5,948 bases of DNA from Gemmatimonadaceae bacterium (GTDB lineage: Bacteria; Gemmatimonadota; Gemmatimonadetes; Gemmatimonadales; Gemmatimonadaceae). The notes under the pieces were generated by a model. The model ran no database searches. It had not been told where the DNA came from and saw only the letters and a list, made by a program, of their open reading frames with translations. A program made the translations under genes and the position numbers. The DNA is taken from contig JABFXM010000492.1 of the NCBI GenBank assembly GCA_013361745.1, forward strand, positions 1 to 5,948. The letters are read 5' to 3'. This document shows, in pieces, positions 1 through 5,948 of the stretch (position 1 is the first letter of the stretch; each line of letters opens with the position of its first letter).

Positions 1-1
1 C

Positions 2-3000
2 ATGCTCGCGCGCTCGCTCGACGAGGACGACATCGTCGCCGAGCTGGCGCGGCAGATCGGACGCGTGATGCCCTGCGACGGCATCGTGATCGCCTCGCCC
101 GACGTCGAGGAGAACTTCGTCACGACGCTCTTCCGCTCGGTGCGAGGCGTCCGCCGCCCGCGCGCCCCGCAGCCGCTGGGCCACGGCCCGATCGGCGAGG
201 TCGCGCGCACCGGGCGCTCGGTGCGGATCACCGACTACGACCCGAACAAGGTCGCCCTCGCCGCGACCGACGACATCGTCGGCGACGGCGGGCCGGCGCG
301 CTCGGTGCTCGTCGTGCCGATGCTCGTCGGCGCGAAGCTGCTGGGGGTCATCGGCGTCTACTCGGCGAAGTCGGGCCAGTACGGCGCCGAGGACGAGGAG
401 GTGCTGCACACGATGGCGGCGCAGACGGCGACCGCGATCATCAACGCGCGCCACTACGCCGAGTCGCAGCGCGAGCAGCGCGCGGGCGAGGCGGTGGCCG
501 ACGTCGCCCGCGCGGTCGGCGAGTCGCTGCGCCTCGCGCAGGTGCTGCCGCTGATCCTCCGCCACGCGACGGCGATGCTGCGCTCCGAGGGCGCATGCAT
601 CGGGCTGCGCGCGGGGCCCGACATCGACATCGTCGAGGCGTCGGGAACGGCGGTGCCCATCCGCGGGATGAAGATCCCGATCGCGTCGAGCGTCGCCGGC
701 AGCGCGGTGGAGAGCGGGCGCACCGTCATCTCGAACGACATCGCCGCCGACTCGGCGTTCCACTCGCCGTCGGTGGACGCGGCGAACATGCGCAAGATCA
801 TCATCGCGCCGATGCGCACGAAGCAGGGAAGCATCGGGGCGCTGGCGGTGATCAACCGCGAGAACGACTTCACCGACGCCGACGCGCGGGTGCTCCATCG
901 CCTCGCCGAGCAGGTCGCGGTCGCGGTCGTGAACGCGCGGCTGTTCGAGGAGGTGACCTCGCTCGGCGAGCGCCACCGCCGCGTGGTCGAGACGGCGAAC
1001 GACGCGATCGTCATCACCGACCTCGATCGGCGGATCTCCTTCGCCAACCCGGCGGCGGAGGTGCTCTTCGGCCGCGGGCGCGACCTGCCGGGGACGCTCG
1101 TCGCCGACACCGTCGCCTCCGACATGCGCGACGAGGTGCGTGAGCGCGAGCGTCTCGGCTTCGACGGACAGCCGCAGCGCTACGACGCGATCGTCGTCCG
1201 CCCGGACGGCGACCGCCGCTACGTCGCGGTCAGCACCGCGCCGCTGCGCGAGGGCGATCGCATCACCGGCACCGTCGCGTCGTTGCGCGACATGACCGGC
1301 GAGCGCCGCGCGAAGGAGGCGATGACGCAGTCGGAGGCGCGCTACCGCAACCTCGTCGAGTCGGCGTCGGACGCGATCTACACGATGGACTCGCGCGGCG
1401 CGCTCACGTCGGCGAACGACGCGACCTGCGCCCTCGTCGGCCGGAAGCGGGAGGAGCTGCTCGGCCGCCCCGCGATCCCGCTCCTCTTCGCCGAGGACGT
1501 CCACGACGCGAAGCACAACTTCCGCCTCGCGCTCGCGGGCGAGCCGCGGCGCTACGAGGCGCGCATCGTGGCCGAGTCGGGGGAGGCGCGGCTCATCTCG
1601 GTGACGAACACGCCGATCCGCCAGGGTTCGGCGGTGGTCGGCGTGCTCGGCGTGGCGCGCGACGTCACCGAGGATCGCGCGCGCGCCGAAGCGCTCGAGC
1701 GGTCCGAGGCGCGCTACGAGCGGCTCGTCGAGTCGGCGGCGGACGCGATCTTCACCCTCGACGAGGAGATGCGCTTCACGTCGGTGAACCGCGCCCTCGA
1801 GCGCGGGACCGGACGCAGCCGCGCGACGCTGCTCGGCCAGAGCGCGCTCGAGATCTGCGATCCGCGCGACGCCGAGGCGATGCGCCAGGCGCTCGCGGCG
1901 ACGCTCGCCGGCGGGCGGCCGCGTATCGAGGTGCGCTACCTCGGCACCGACGGCGAGCCGCGCCCCGCGTCGCTCATCGCGGCGCCGATCATGGAGCACG
2001 GTGCCGTCGTCGGCGCGCTCGGCATCGTCCGCGACGTCACCGAGGAGAAGCATCTCGTCGAGCAGCTGCTGCAGCAGGAGAAGCTGGCCGCGATCGGCCA
2101 GCTCGTGAGCGGGGTCGCGCACGAGCTGAACAACCCGCTCGCCGGGATGATGGCCTTCTCCGAGCTGCTGCTGGCGCAGTTCGAGCCCGCCGACGAGAAG
2201 CGGCGCGTCCTCGAGAACATCAACAGCGAGGCGAACCGCGCGGCGAAGATCGTCCGCAACCTCCTCACCTTCGCGCGCCGCCACCAGCCGGAGCGGCAGA
2301 CGACGGACATCAACCAGGTGCTGCTCGACACCGTCGAGCTGCGTCGCTACGCACTGCGCGTCGAGCAGATCGAGCTGACGGTGGAGCTCGACGGCGCGCT
2401 GCCGAAGACGTGGGCCGATCCCTTCCAGCTGCAGCAGGTCTTTCTCGCGCTGCTCACGAACGCCGAGCAGGCGCTGGAGCACTGGACCGGTGCGCGGCGG
2501 ATCAAGGTCGGGACGAAGCTCGACGATGGACGCGTCGTCGTGCGCGTCGCCGACAGCGGGCCGGGGATCGAGAGCGCGCGCGTCGATCAGATCTTCAATC
2601 CCTTCTACACGACGAAGGGAGTGGGGAAGGGAACGGGACTCGGGCTGTCGATCGCCGACGGGATCGTGCGCGAGCACGAGGGACGGATCGCCGTCGTGTC
2701 GGCGCCCGGCGCCGGCGCGACGTTCACCGTCGAGATCCCGGTGAAGAAGGCGCCCGCTTCGGCGCCGACGGAGACGCGCCCGGCCGCCGCGAAGGAGAAC
2801 GCGCGGTCGCGCCGCGTCCTCGTCGCCGACGACGAGAGCGCGGTGCGCGAGGCGCTGCAGATCTTCCTCCGCTCGCTCGGCCATCACGTGGACGTCGCGA
2901 GCTCGGGACTCGAGGCGATCGCGCGACTGGAGAGCCGGCGCTACGACGCGATCCTCCTCGACCTGCGGATGCCGGACATGGCGGGCGGCGCGGTCTACGA

Positions 3001-3169
3001 CAAGCTGCTGCGCACGGATCCGGATCACGCGGCACGCATCGTCTTCGTGACCGGCGACGCCTTCAGCGATTCGGCGCGCGCGCTCATCGAGCGCAGCGGC
3101 CGCCCCTACATCAGCAAGCCGTTCGCGCTCGAGGACGTGGCGCGAGTCATCTTCACCACCGCCGCCTGA
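2..3169 (+). CDS. Hybrid sensor histidine kinase, GAF-GAF-PAS-PAS-PAS-HisKA-HATPase-REC (5' end probably cut)
   Basis: This is a signal-sensing kinase that should autophosphorylate on His and pass phosphate to a response regulator. The visible 1055 residues read: GAF about 3-150, GAF about 165-315, PAS about 322-435, PAS about 445-560, PAS about 568-685, then a HisKA H-box (AHELNNPLAG, His707). The HATPase follows with an N-box (TNAEQA, Asn820), G1 box (DSGPG, Asp851), F-box (NPFYTTK) and G2 box (GTGLGLS). After an Ala/Pro-rich linker comes a C-terminal REC with Asp943/Asp944, phosphoacceptor Asp987 and Lys1039. No transmembrane segment or signal peptide is visible, so the seen part is cytosolic. 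The first in-frame ATG lies at base 2, but it falls inside the usual first helix of a GAF domain, so the true start is probably upstream of the window. There is no HPt domain. The stop TGA overlaps the next gene's ATG, suggesting a cognate kinase-regulator operon. The ligands of the GAF and PAS domains cannot be told from sequence. Confidence 0.93.
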   Translation: MLARSLDEDDIVAELARQIGRVMPCDGIVIASPDVEENFVTTLFRSVRGVRRPRAPQPLGHGPIGEVARTGRSVRITDYDPNKVALAATDDIVGDGGPARSVLVVPMLVGAKLLGVIGVYSAKSGQYGAEDEEVLHTMAAQTATAIINARHYAESQREQRAGEAVADVARAVGESLRLAQVLPLILRHATAMLRSEGACIGLRAGPDIDIVEASGTAVPIRGMKIPIASSVAGSAVESGRTVISNDIAADSAFHSPSVDAANMRKIIIAPMRTKQGSIGALAVINRENDFTDADARVLHRLAEQVAVAVVNARLFEEVTSLGERHRRVVETANDAIVITDLDRRISFANPAAEVLFGRGRDLPGTLVADTVASDMRDEVRERERLGFDGQPQRYDAIVVRPDGDRRYVAVSTAPLREGDRITGTVASLRDMTGERRAKEAMTQSEARYRNLVESASDAIYTMDSRGALTSANDATCALVGRKREELLGRPAIPLLFAEDVHDAKHNFRLALAGEPRRYEARIVAESGEARLISVTNTPIRQGSAVVGVLGVARDVTEDRARAEALERSEARYERLVESAADAIFTLDEEMRFTSVNRALERGTGRSRATLLGQSALEICDPRDAEAMRQALAATLAGGRPRIEVRYLGTDGEPRPASLIAAPIMEHGAVVGALGIVRDVTEEKHLVEQLLQQEKLAAIGQLVSGVAHELNNPLAGMMAFSELLLAQFEPADEKRRVLENINSEANRAAKIVRNLLTFARRHQPERQTTDINQVLLDTVELRRYALRVEQIELTVELDGALPKTWADPFQLQQVFLALLTNAEQALEHWTGARRIKVGTKLDDGRVVVRVADSGPGIESARVDQIFNPFYTTKGVGKGTGLGLSIADGIVREHEGRIAVVSAPGAGATFTVEIPVKKAPASAPTETRPAAAKENARSRRVLVADDESAVREALQIFLRSLGHHVDVASSGLEAIARLESRRYDAILLDLRMPDMAGGAVYDKLLRTDPDHAARIVFVTGDAFSDSARALIERSGRPYISKPFALEDVARVIFTTAA

Positions 3170-4518
3170 TGGCAACGATCCTCCTGATCGACGACGAGCC
3201 GGACATCACCGCGACGCTCGGGCGCTTCTTCGAGCGGTCGCGGCACCAGGTCGAGGTCGCGCACAGCGCCGAGGAAGGGCTGAGCGTCTTCCGTCGCGCG
3301 CGGCCGGACCTCGTCGTGCTCGACCTGAACCTCCCCGACAGCTCGGGGCTCGACGTGCTGGCGAAGCTGTACGACGACCAGGCGGTCGTGATCATGATGA
3401 CGGGGCAGGGAGACATCGGCACCGCGGTGGAGGCGATGCGCCGCGGCGCGGAGAACTTCCTCACGAAGCCGGTGGAGCTCGGGCACCTCGGTGCGGCGGC
3501 GGATCGCGCGCTGGAGAAGGCGAAGCTGCGCGAGATGAACCGCTTCCTCACCGGGCGACGCGGCGGCGGGGCGAACAGCTCCGGCTCGCTGCTCGGCGTC
3601 TCGCCGGCGATGCGCGACATCGCGGAGCAGATCGCGCTCCTCGCGCGCAGCGACAAGACGACCGCGCTGCTGCTCGGCGAGAGCGGGACGGGGAAGGGAC
3701 GGGTCGCGGAGCTGATCCACCGGCAGAGCCCGCGCGGCACGCGCCCGTTCGTCGAGGTGAACTGCGCGAGCCTGACGTCGACGTCGCTCGACTCGGAGCT
3801 CTTCGGCCACGAGCGTGGAGCGTTAGGCGGCGAGGCCCGCGAGCGGAAGATCGGGCTCGTCGAGATCGCCGACGGCGGCTCGCTGTTCCTCGACGAGATC
3901 GGCGACCTCGACGCGACGCTGCAGCCGAAGCTGCTGCGTGTGCTCGAGGGCAAGAGCTTCCGCCGGCTCGGCGGGACGGACGAGGTGCGCGCGCAGGTGC
4001 GGCTGATCGCGGCGACGAGCAAGGACCTCGTGAACGAGGTGACCGCGGACCGCTTCCGCGAGGATCTCTATTATAGGCTGAGCGTCATGCCGATCACCCT
4101 GCCGCCGCTGCGGGCGCGGGCGCGCGAGGACCTGATCGAGCTGATCGCGGCGACGATCGACGAGCTCGGCCCCCAGCTCGGTGAAGCGCCGGCGCGGGTC
4201 TCCGACGCGGCGCTCGAGCGGCTGCTGAAGTACGCCTGGCCCGGGAACATCCGCGAGCTGCGCAACGTGGTGGAGCGCGCGATGATCATGGGACGGGGTG
4301 CGGCGGAGATCCTCCCCGTGCATCTTCCGGCCGAGGTTCGCGACGCGAGCGGCGCCGCGGTGGAGCACTACGTGCCGAAGTCGCTGGAGGAGGTGGAGCG
4401 CATCCACATGGAGCGCACCCTCCGCGCGCACAACGGCAACCGGACGCGAGCGGCGCGCGAGCTCGGAATCTCGCGGGCGACGCTGATCAAGAAGATAAAA
4501 GACTACAACCTCACGTGA
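3169..4518 (+). CDS. NtrC-family response regulator (REC, AAA+ ATPase, Fis-type HTH) with altered GAFTGA loop
   Basis: This is a 449-residue transcription regulator, likely the partner of the kinase just upstream. REC is residues 1-118, with acidic pair Asp8/Asp9, phosphoacceptor Asp52, Thr78 and Lys100. The AAA+ domain is about 141-375: Walker A GESGTGKG (170-177), switch Asn198 in VNCASL, Walker B LFLDEIGD (239-246), FREDLYYRL (296-304) with the Arg-finger region, and WPGNIREL (357-364). A Fis-type helix-turn-helix lies at about 406-448. The length is normal for the family. The start is the ATG at 3169, since REC begins there and the frame upstream has no homology. It has no Shine-Dalgarno, and TGATG overlap with the kinase stop suggests termination-reinitiation. 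Oddities: the sigma-54 contact motif reads GALGGE (217-222) instead of GAFTGA, with apparently one extra residue before the following RERKIG; Walker A ends in Gly rather than the usual Glu; and sensor I has Ser284 where Asn is usual. ATP binding looks intact, but sigma-54 activation is uncertain. Confidence 0.95.
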   Translation: MATILLIDDEPDITATLGRFFERSRHQVEVAHSAEEGLSVFRRARPDLVVLDLNLPDSSGLDVLAKLYDDQAVVIMMTGQGDIGTAVEAMRRGAENFLTKPVELGHLGAAADRALEKAKLREMNRFLTGRRGGGANSSGSLLGVSPAMRDIAEQIALLARSDKTTALLLGESGTGKGRVAELIHRQSPRGTRPFVEVNCASLTSTSLDSELFGHERGALGGEARERKIGLVEIADGGSLFLDEIGDLDATLQPKLLRVLEGKSFRRLGGTDEVRAQVRLIAATSKDLVNEVTADRFREDLYYRLSVMPITLPPLRARAREDLIELIAATIDELGPQLGEAPARVSDAALERLLKYAWPGNIRELRNVVERAMIMGRGAAEILPVHLPAEVRDASGAAVEHYVPKSLEEVERIHMERTLRAHNGNRTRAARELGISRATLIKKIKDYNLT

Positions 4519-4531
4519 ATCGTCGGAGCCG

Positions 4532-4609
4532 GGCTGGAGGCAGGAGGCTATAGGCTGGAGGCGACTGCGACCGCCGTAGCCTCCAGCTTGCAGCCTCCTG
4601 CCTCCAGCC
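4532..4609. repeat. Long imperfect inverted repeat (31-bp stem, 16-base loop) made of heptamer units
   Basis: The left arm is 4532-4562 and the right arm 4579-4609. The outer 18 bases (4532-4549 with 4592-4609) and the inner 9 bases (4554-4562 with 4579-4587) are perfectly complementary. In between, four positions pair in RNA as G-U, A-U, U-G plus one A-C mismatch. The hairpin lies 13 bases after the regulator stop and 54 bases before the next start. No U-run follows the stem (the sequence goes on CCAGCAAAGA when read past the right flank), so it is not a textbook Rho-independent terminator. It may still protect the 3' end of the kinase-regulator mRNA, slow polymerase, or be a dispersed intergenic repeat. 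Its function is inferred only from position and structure. Confidence 0.85.
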
Positions 4610-4615
4610 TCCAGC
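4579..4615 (+). repeat. Tandem array of degenerate heptamers (GCCTCCA type)
   Basis: The right arm and its flank read as five consecutive 7-base units: GCCTCCA (4579), GCTTGCA (4586), GCCTCCT (4593), GCCTCCA (4600), GCCTCCA (4607), then GC. The left arm is the inverted counterpart: GGCTGGA (4532), GGCAGGA (4539), GGCTATA (4546), GGCTGGA (4553), GGC. The strict 7-base phase on both sides shows that the hairpin was built from a repeated unit rather than being a random palindrome. Confidence 0.75.
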
Positions 4616-4652
4616 AAAGACGTGCCACCCCGACTAGAGATGCAAGAACTAC

Positions 4653-4656
4653 AGGA
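4653..4656 (+). promoter_or_regulatory. Shine-Dalgarno AGGA that selects the ATG at 4664
   Basis: AGGA within ACAGGAAAGA sits 7 bases before the ATG at 4664. Earlier in-frame candidates (GTG 4622, ATG 4640) lack a comparable purine-rich site at the right spacing, and the extra residues they would add carry no cysteine. A second ATG follows directly at 4667. No convincing -35/-10 or sigma-54 promoter could be picked out between 4519 and 4663. Confidence 0.6.
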
Positions 4657-4663
4657 AAGAGAC

Positions 4664-4831
4664 ATGATGGTCTGCCGCTCCTGCGGGAAGGAGGAGCGCG
4701 CGTCGGAGGGCTATCCGTGCGTCGACTGTGGGACGTTCATCTGCATGATCTGCAGCTTCCGCGGCGTGACGCTGTGCAAGGTGTGTCAGGAGCTGCGGGA
4801 CGAGCAGTCCGGCGACACGGGGCGGAAGTAG
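4664..4831 (+). CDS. Small eight-cysteine putative zinc-binding protein
   Basis: I do not recognise a named family. The 55-residue product carries four CxxC pairs: Cys4/7, Cys19/22, Cys27/30 and Cys38/41, with spacing C-x2-C-x11-C-x2-C-x4-C-x2-C-x7-C-x2-C. Eight cysteines in pairs should bind two zinc ions. The x4 spacing between pairs two and three and the order of pairs resemble cross-brace fingers such as FYVE or RING, though the last spacer is shorter than in FYVE. The tail after residue 44 is charged and probably disordered. There is no signal peptide or membrane helix, so it is expected to be cytosolic. A GTG at 4622 would give 69 residues, but the Shine-Dalgarno favours 4664. The stop TAG overlaps the GTG of the hydrolase gene by one base (TAGTG), so the two are likely co-translated. 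Whether the protein binds nucleic acid, a protein partner or the hydrolase is unknown. Confidence 0.8.
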   Translation: MMVCRSCGKEERASEGYPCVDCGTFICMICSFRGVTLCKVCQELRDEQSGDTGRK

Positions 4832-5948
4832 TGCACGGGCATTCCACGTACGGACCGACGATCGATCCCGTCGCCGACCTCACGCCGTTAGGCGTCGCGG
4901 TCGGACATGCGACCGACGCCGACGGGGGCACGGGGTGCCCCGTCGTCCGGCCGGTGGCGGGTCCGATGCGCGGCGCGGCCGCGGTGATCGGGCGCGCGAC
5001 GGGGACACGGGAGCTGCTCCCGCTGACGACGCACCACCTCGTCGATCGCGTCGACGCGATCCTCCTCACGGGCGGGTCCGCCTACGGGCTCGACGCGGCC
5101 GCCGGCGTGATGCGCTGGCTCGAGGAGCGCGGCCGCGGCTTCGACGTCGGCGGCGGCGTGGTGCCGATCGTGCCCGCGGCGGTGATCTTCGATCTCGCGC
5201 CGCTCGGCCGCTTCGACGCGCGGCCGACGCCGGAGATGGCGTACGCCGCCGCGGACGCGGCGCGACCGTACGACGTCGCCGAGGGAAGCGTCGGCGCGGG
5301 AACGGGCGCGACGGTCGGCAAGGCGGCGGGTCCGGCACGCGCGATGAAGGGCGGCTTCGGCTGCGCGACCGCGCGCAGCGGCGAGCTGGTCGCGGCGGCG
5401 ATGGTCGTCGTCAACGCGTTAGGCGACGTCCACGACGGCGAGGGCCGGATCATCGCCGGCGCGCGCGACGACGAGGGCTTCGCCGATTCCACCGCGATCC
5501 TCGCCCGCGGGCTCCCCGCCCACTTCGCCGACGCGCAGGGCGAGATCGCCCCCGTGAACACGACGCTCGCCGTCGTCGCCGTGAACGCCGCCTTCTCCCG
5601 CGCCGACCTCGGCGCGGTGGCCGCGGCGGCGTCGAGCGCGCTCTTCCGGCGCATCACGCCCGTGGGCACCGCGTTCGACGGAGACATCGTCTTCGCGCTC
5701 GCGCCCCTCGAGGACGGCTTCGCCGATTCGGCGGCGATGCTCTCGCGCGGCCTGCCGGCGCACTTCGCCGACGCCCAGGGGGATGTCGCCCCGGTGAATA
5801 CCACGCTCGCCGTCGTCGCGGTGAACGCGGCCTTCTCGCGCGCCGATCTCGGCGCGGTCGCGGCGTCGGCGGCGGGGGCGCTCTACCGGCGCATCAGCCC
5901 CGTCGGCACGGCGTTCGACGGCGACATCGTCTTCGCCCTCGCCCCGCT
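4831..5948 (+). CDS. P1-family self-processing hydrolase (DmpA/NylC-like aminopeptidase or amidase) with duplicated catalytic segment, 3' end cut
   Basis: This is an N-terminal-nucleophile hydrolase of MEROPS family P1 (formerly S58), whose members cut themselves before a Ser/Thr and hydrolyse peptides, D-amino esters/amides or nylon oligomers. 372 residues are visible, open at the right edge. Family landmarks: VGHATD (24-29), LLTGGSAYGLDAA (78-90), VPIVPAAVIFDL (111-122), GAGTGATVGK with Lys164, VVVNALGD with Asn195, PVNTT with putative cleavage between Asn243 and Thr244, and FDGD with Asp283/Asp285. The Thr-to-Asp distances (39 and 41) equal those I recall for NylC (Thr267, Asp306, Asp308). 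The Asn-Thr junction is NylC-like rather than the Gly-Ser of DmpA. No signal peptide is seen. The start is GTG 4831, overlapping the previous stop (TAGTG) with GGAAG just upstream. Oddity: residues 216-295 are repeated as 296-372+, giving a second NTT (Asn323/Thr324) and second DGD (363-365). The substrate is unknown. Confidence 0.92.
   Translation, partial: MHGHSTYGPTIDPVADLTPLGVAVGHATDADGGTGCPVVRPVAGPMRGAAAVIGRATGTRELLPLTTHHLVDRVDAILLTGGSAYGLDAAAGVMRWLEERGRGFDVGGGVVPIVPAAVIFDLAPLGRFDARPTPEMAYAAADAARPYDVAEGSVGAGTGATVGKAAGPARAMKGGFGCATARSGELVAAAMVVVNALGDVHDGEGRIIAGARDDEGFADSTAILARGLPAHFADAQGEIAPVNTTLAVVAVNAAFSRADLGAVAAAASSALFRRITPVGTAFDGDIVFALAPLEDGFADSAAMLSRGLPAHFADAQGDVAPVNTTLAVVAVNAAFSRADLGAVAASAAGALYRRISPVGTAFDGDIVFALAP
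5476..5715 (+). repeat. Catalytic-segment tandem repeat, unit 1 (240 bases, 80 codons)
   Basis: This first copy runs from GFADS (residue 216) to the LED before the next GFADS (residue 295). It contains the Asn243-Thr244 junction and Asp283/Asp285. It follows directly after the family-typical IIAGAR stretch, so this copy sits where the single family segment is expected. Homology to unit 2 starts sharply at about the GGC at 5476; the preceding five codons (ARDDE against APLED) are not clearly similar. Confidence 0.93.
5716..5948 (+). repeat. Catalytic-segment tandem repeat, unit 2 (cut by window edge)
   Basis: The second copy is offset by exactly 240 bases and keeps the reading frame. Over the 233 shared bases I count 36 differences (about 85% identity). 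Over 77 full codons there are 10 conservative replacements and 22 silent changes. Asn323-Thr324 and Asp363/Asp365 are retained. The unit is seven bases short of complete at the window edge, so whether a third copy or the normal C-terminus follows is not visible. Confidence 0.93.

Noticed and set aside
2410..3168. Open reading frame continuing upstream of the response regulator start, in phase with it
   Set aside because: It overlaps the HATPase and REC domains of the kinase in another frame and gives Arg-rich low-complexity protein. Homology in this phase begins only at the ATG at 3169.
3106..4022. Long open frames on the minus strand opposite the response regulator
   Set aside because: They are composition shadows of a GC-rich gene: Arg/Ser/Ala-rich, no recognisable domains, fully antisense to well-supported REC and AAA+ motifs.
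4576..4600. Sigma-54 promoter around TTGC at 4588
   Set aside because: No GG-containing -24 element lies at the required spacing upstream, and the TTGC is part of the heptamer array.
4579..4615. CRISPR-like array
   Set aside because: The units are 7 bases and contiguous with no spacers.
4532..4620. Rho-independent terminator
   Set aside because: The stem is strong but unusually long and built of heptamers, and it is not followed by a T-run, so I called it a repeat hairpin and left termination as a possibility.
5066..5804. Minus-strand open frames opposite the hydrolase with an internally repeated protein
   Set aside because: The repetition is just the reverse side of the duplicated catalytic segment. 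The + strand frame matches P1-family motifs throughout.

Overview
The window is very GC-rich and densely coded, with every supported gene on the + strand. In order it holds: a hybrid sensor histidine kinase (5' end outside or at the edge of the window), an NtrC-type response regulator overlapping the kinase stop by one base, a 145-base intergenic gap dominated by a long hairpin, a very small eight-cysteine zinc-binding-type protein, and a P1-family (DmpA/NylC-type) self-processing N-terminal-nucleophile hydrolase that runs off the right edge.

The organism is a free-living, GC-rich bacterium. The protein families do not fix its phylum. The recurrent 9-mer CGTTAGGCG and the intergenic heptamer hairpin remind me of Gemmatimonadota genomes, but this is a weak impression from memory and was not tested.

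Positions 2-4518 form a two-component operon. The kinase (GAF-GAF-PAS-PAS-PAS-HisKA-HATPase-REC, no membrane segment in the visible part) and the regulator (REC-AAA+-Fis HTH) are joined by TGATG, so they are probably translationally coupled and work as a cognate pair. The regulator's sigma-54-contacting GAFTGA loop is altered: it lacks both Phe and Thr and appears one residue longer than usual. Its mode of transcription activation is therefore uncertain.

Positions 4519-4663 hold no gene. They contain two opposed arrays of degenerate 7-base units that fold into a 31-bp stem with a 16-base loop.

Positions 4664-5948 form a second operon. A 55-residue protein with four CxxC pairs is joined by TAGTG to the hydrolase. 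The most striking point of the window is in the hydrolase. The 80-residue segment carrying the Asn-Thr autocleavage site, the nucleophile and the catalytic DGD motif is present twice in tandem, in frame, at about 87% protein and 85% nucleotide identity. Most differing codons are silent and all expected catalytic residues are kept in both copies. Either this is an unusual two-nucleophile enzyme or it is an assembly or recombination join between two related genes.
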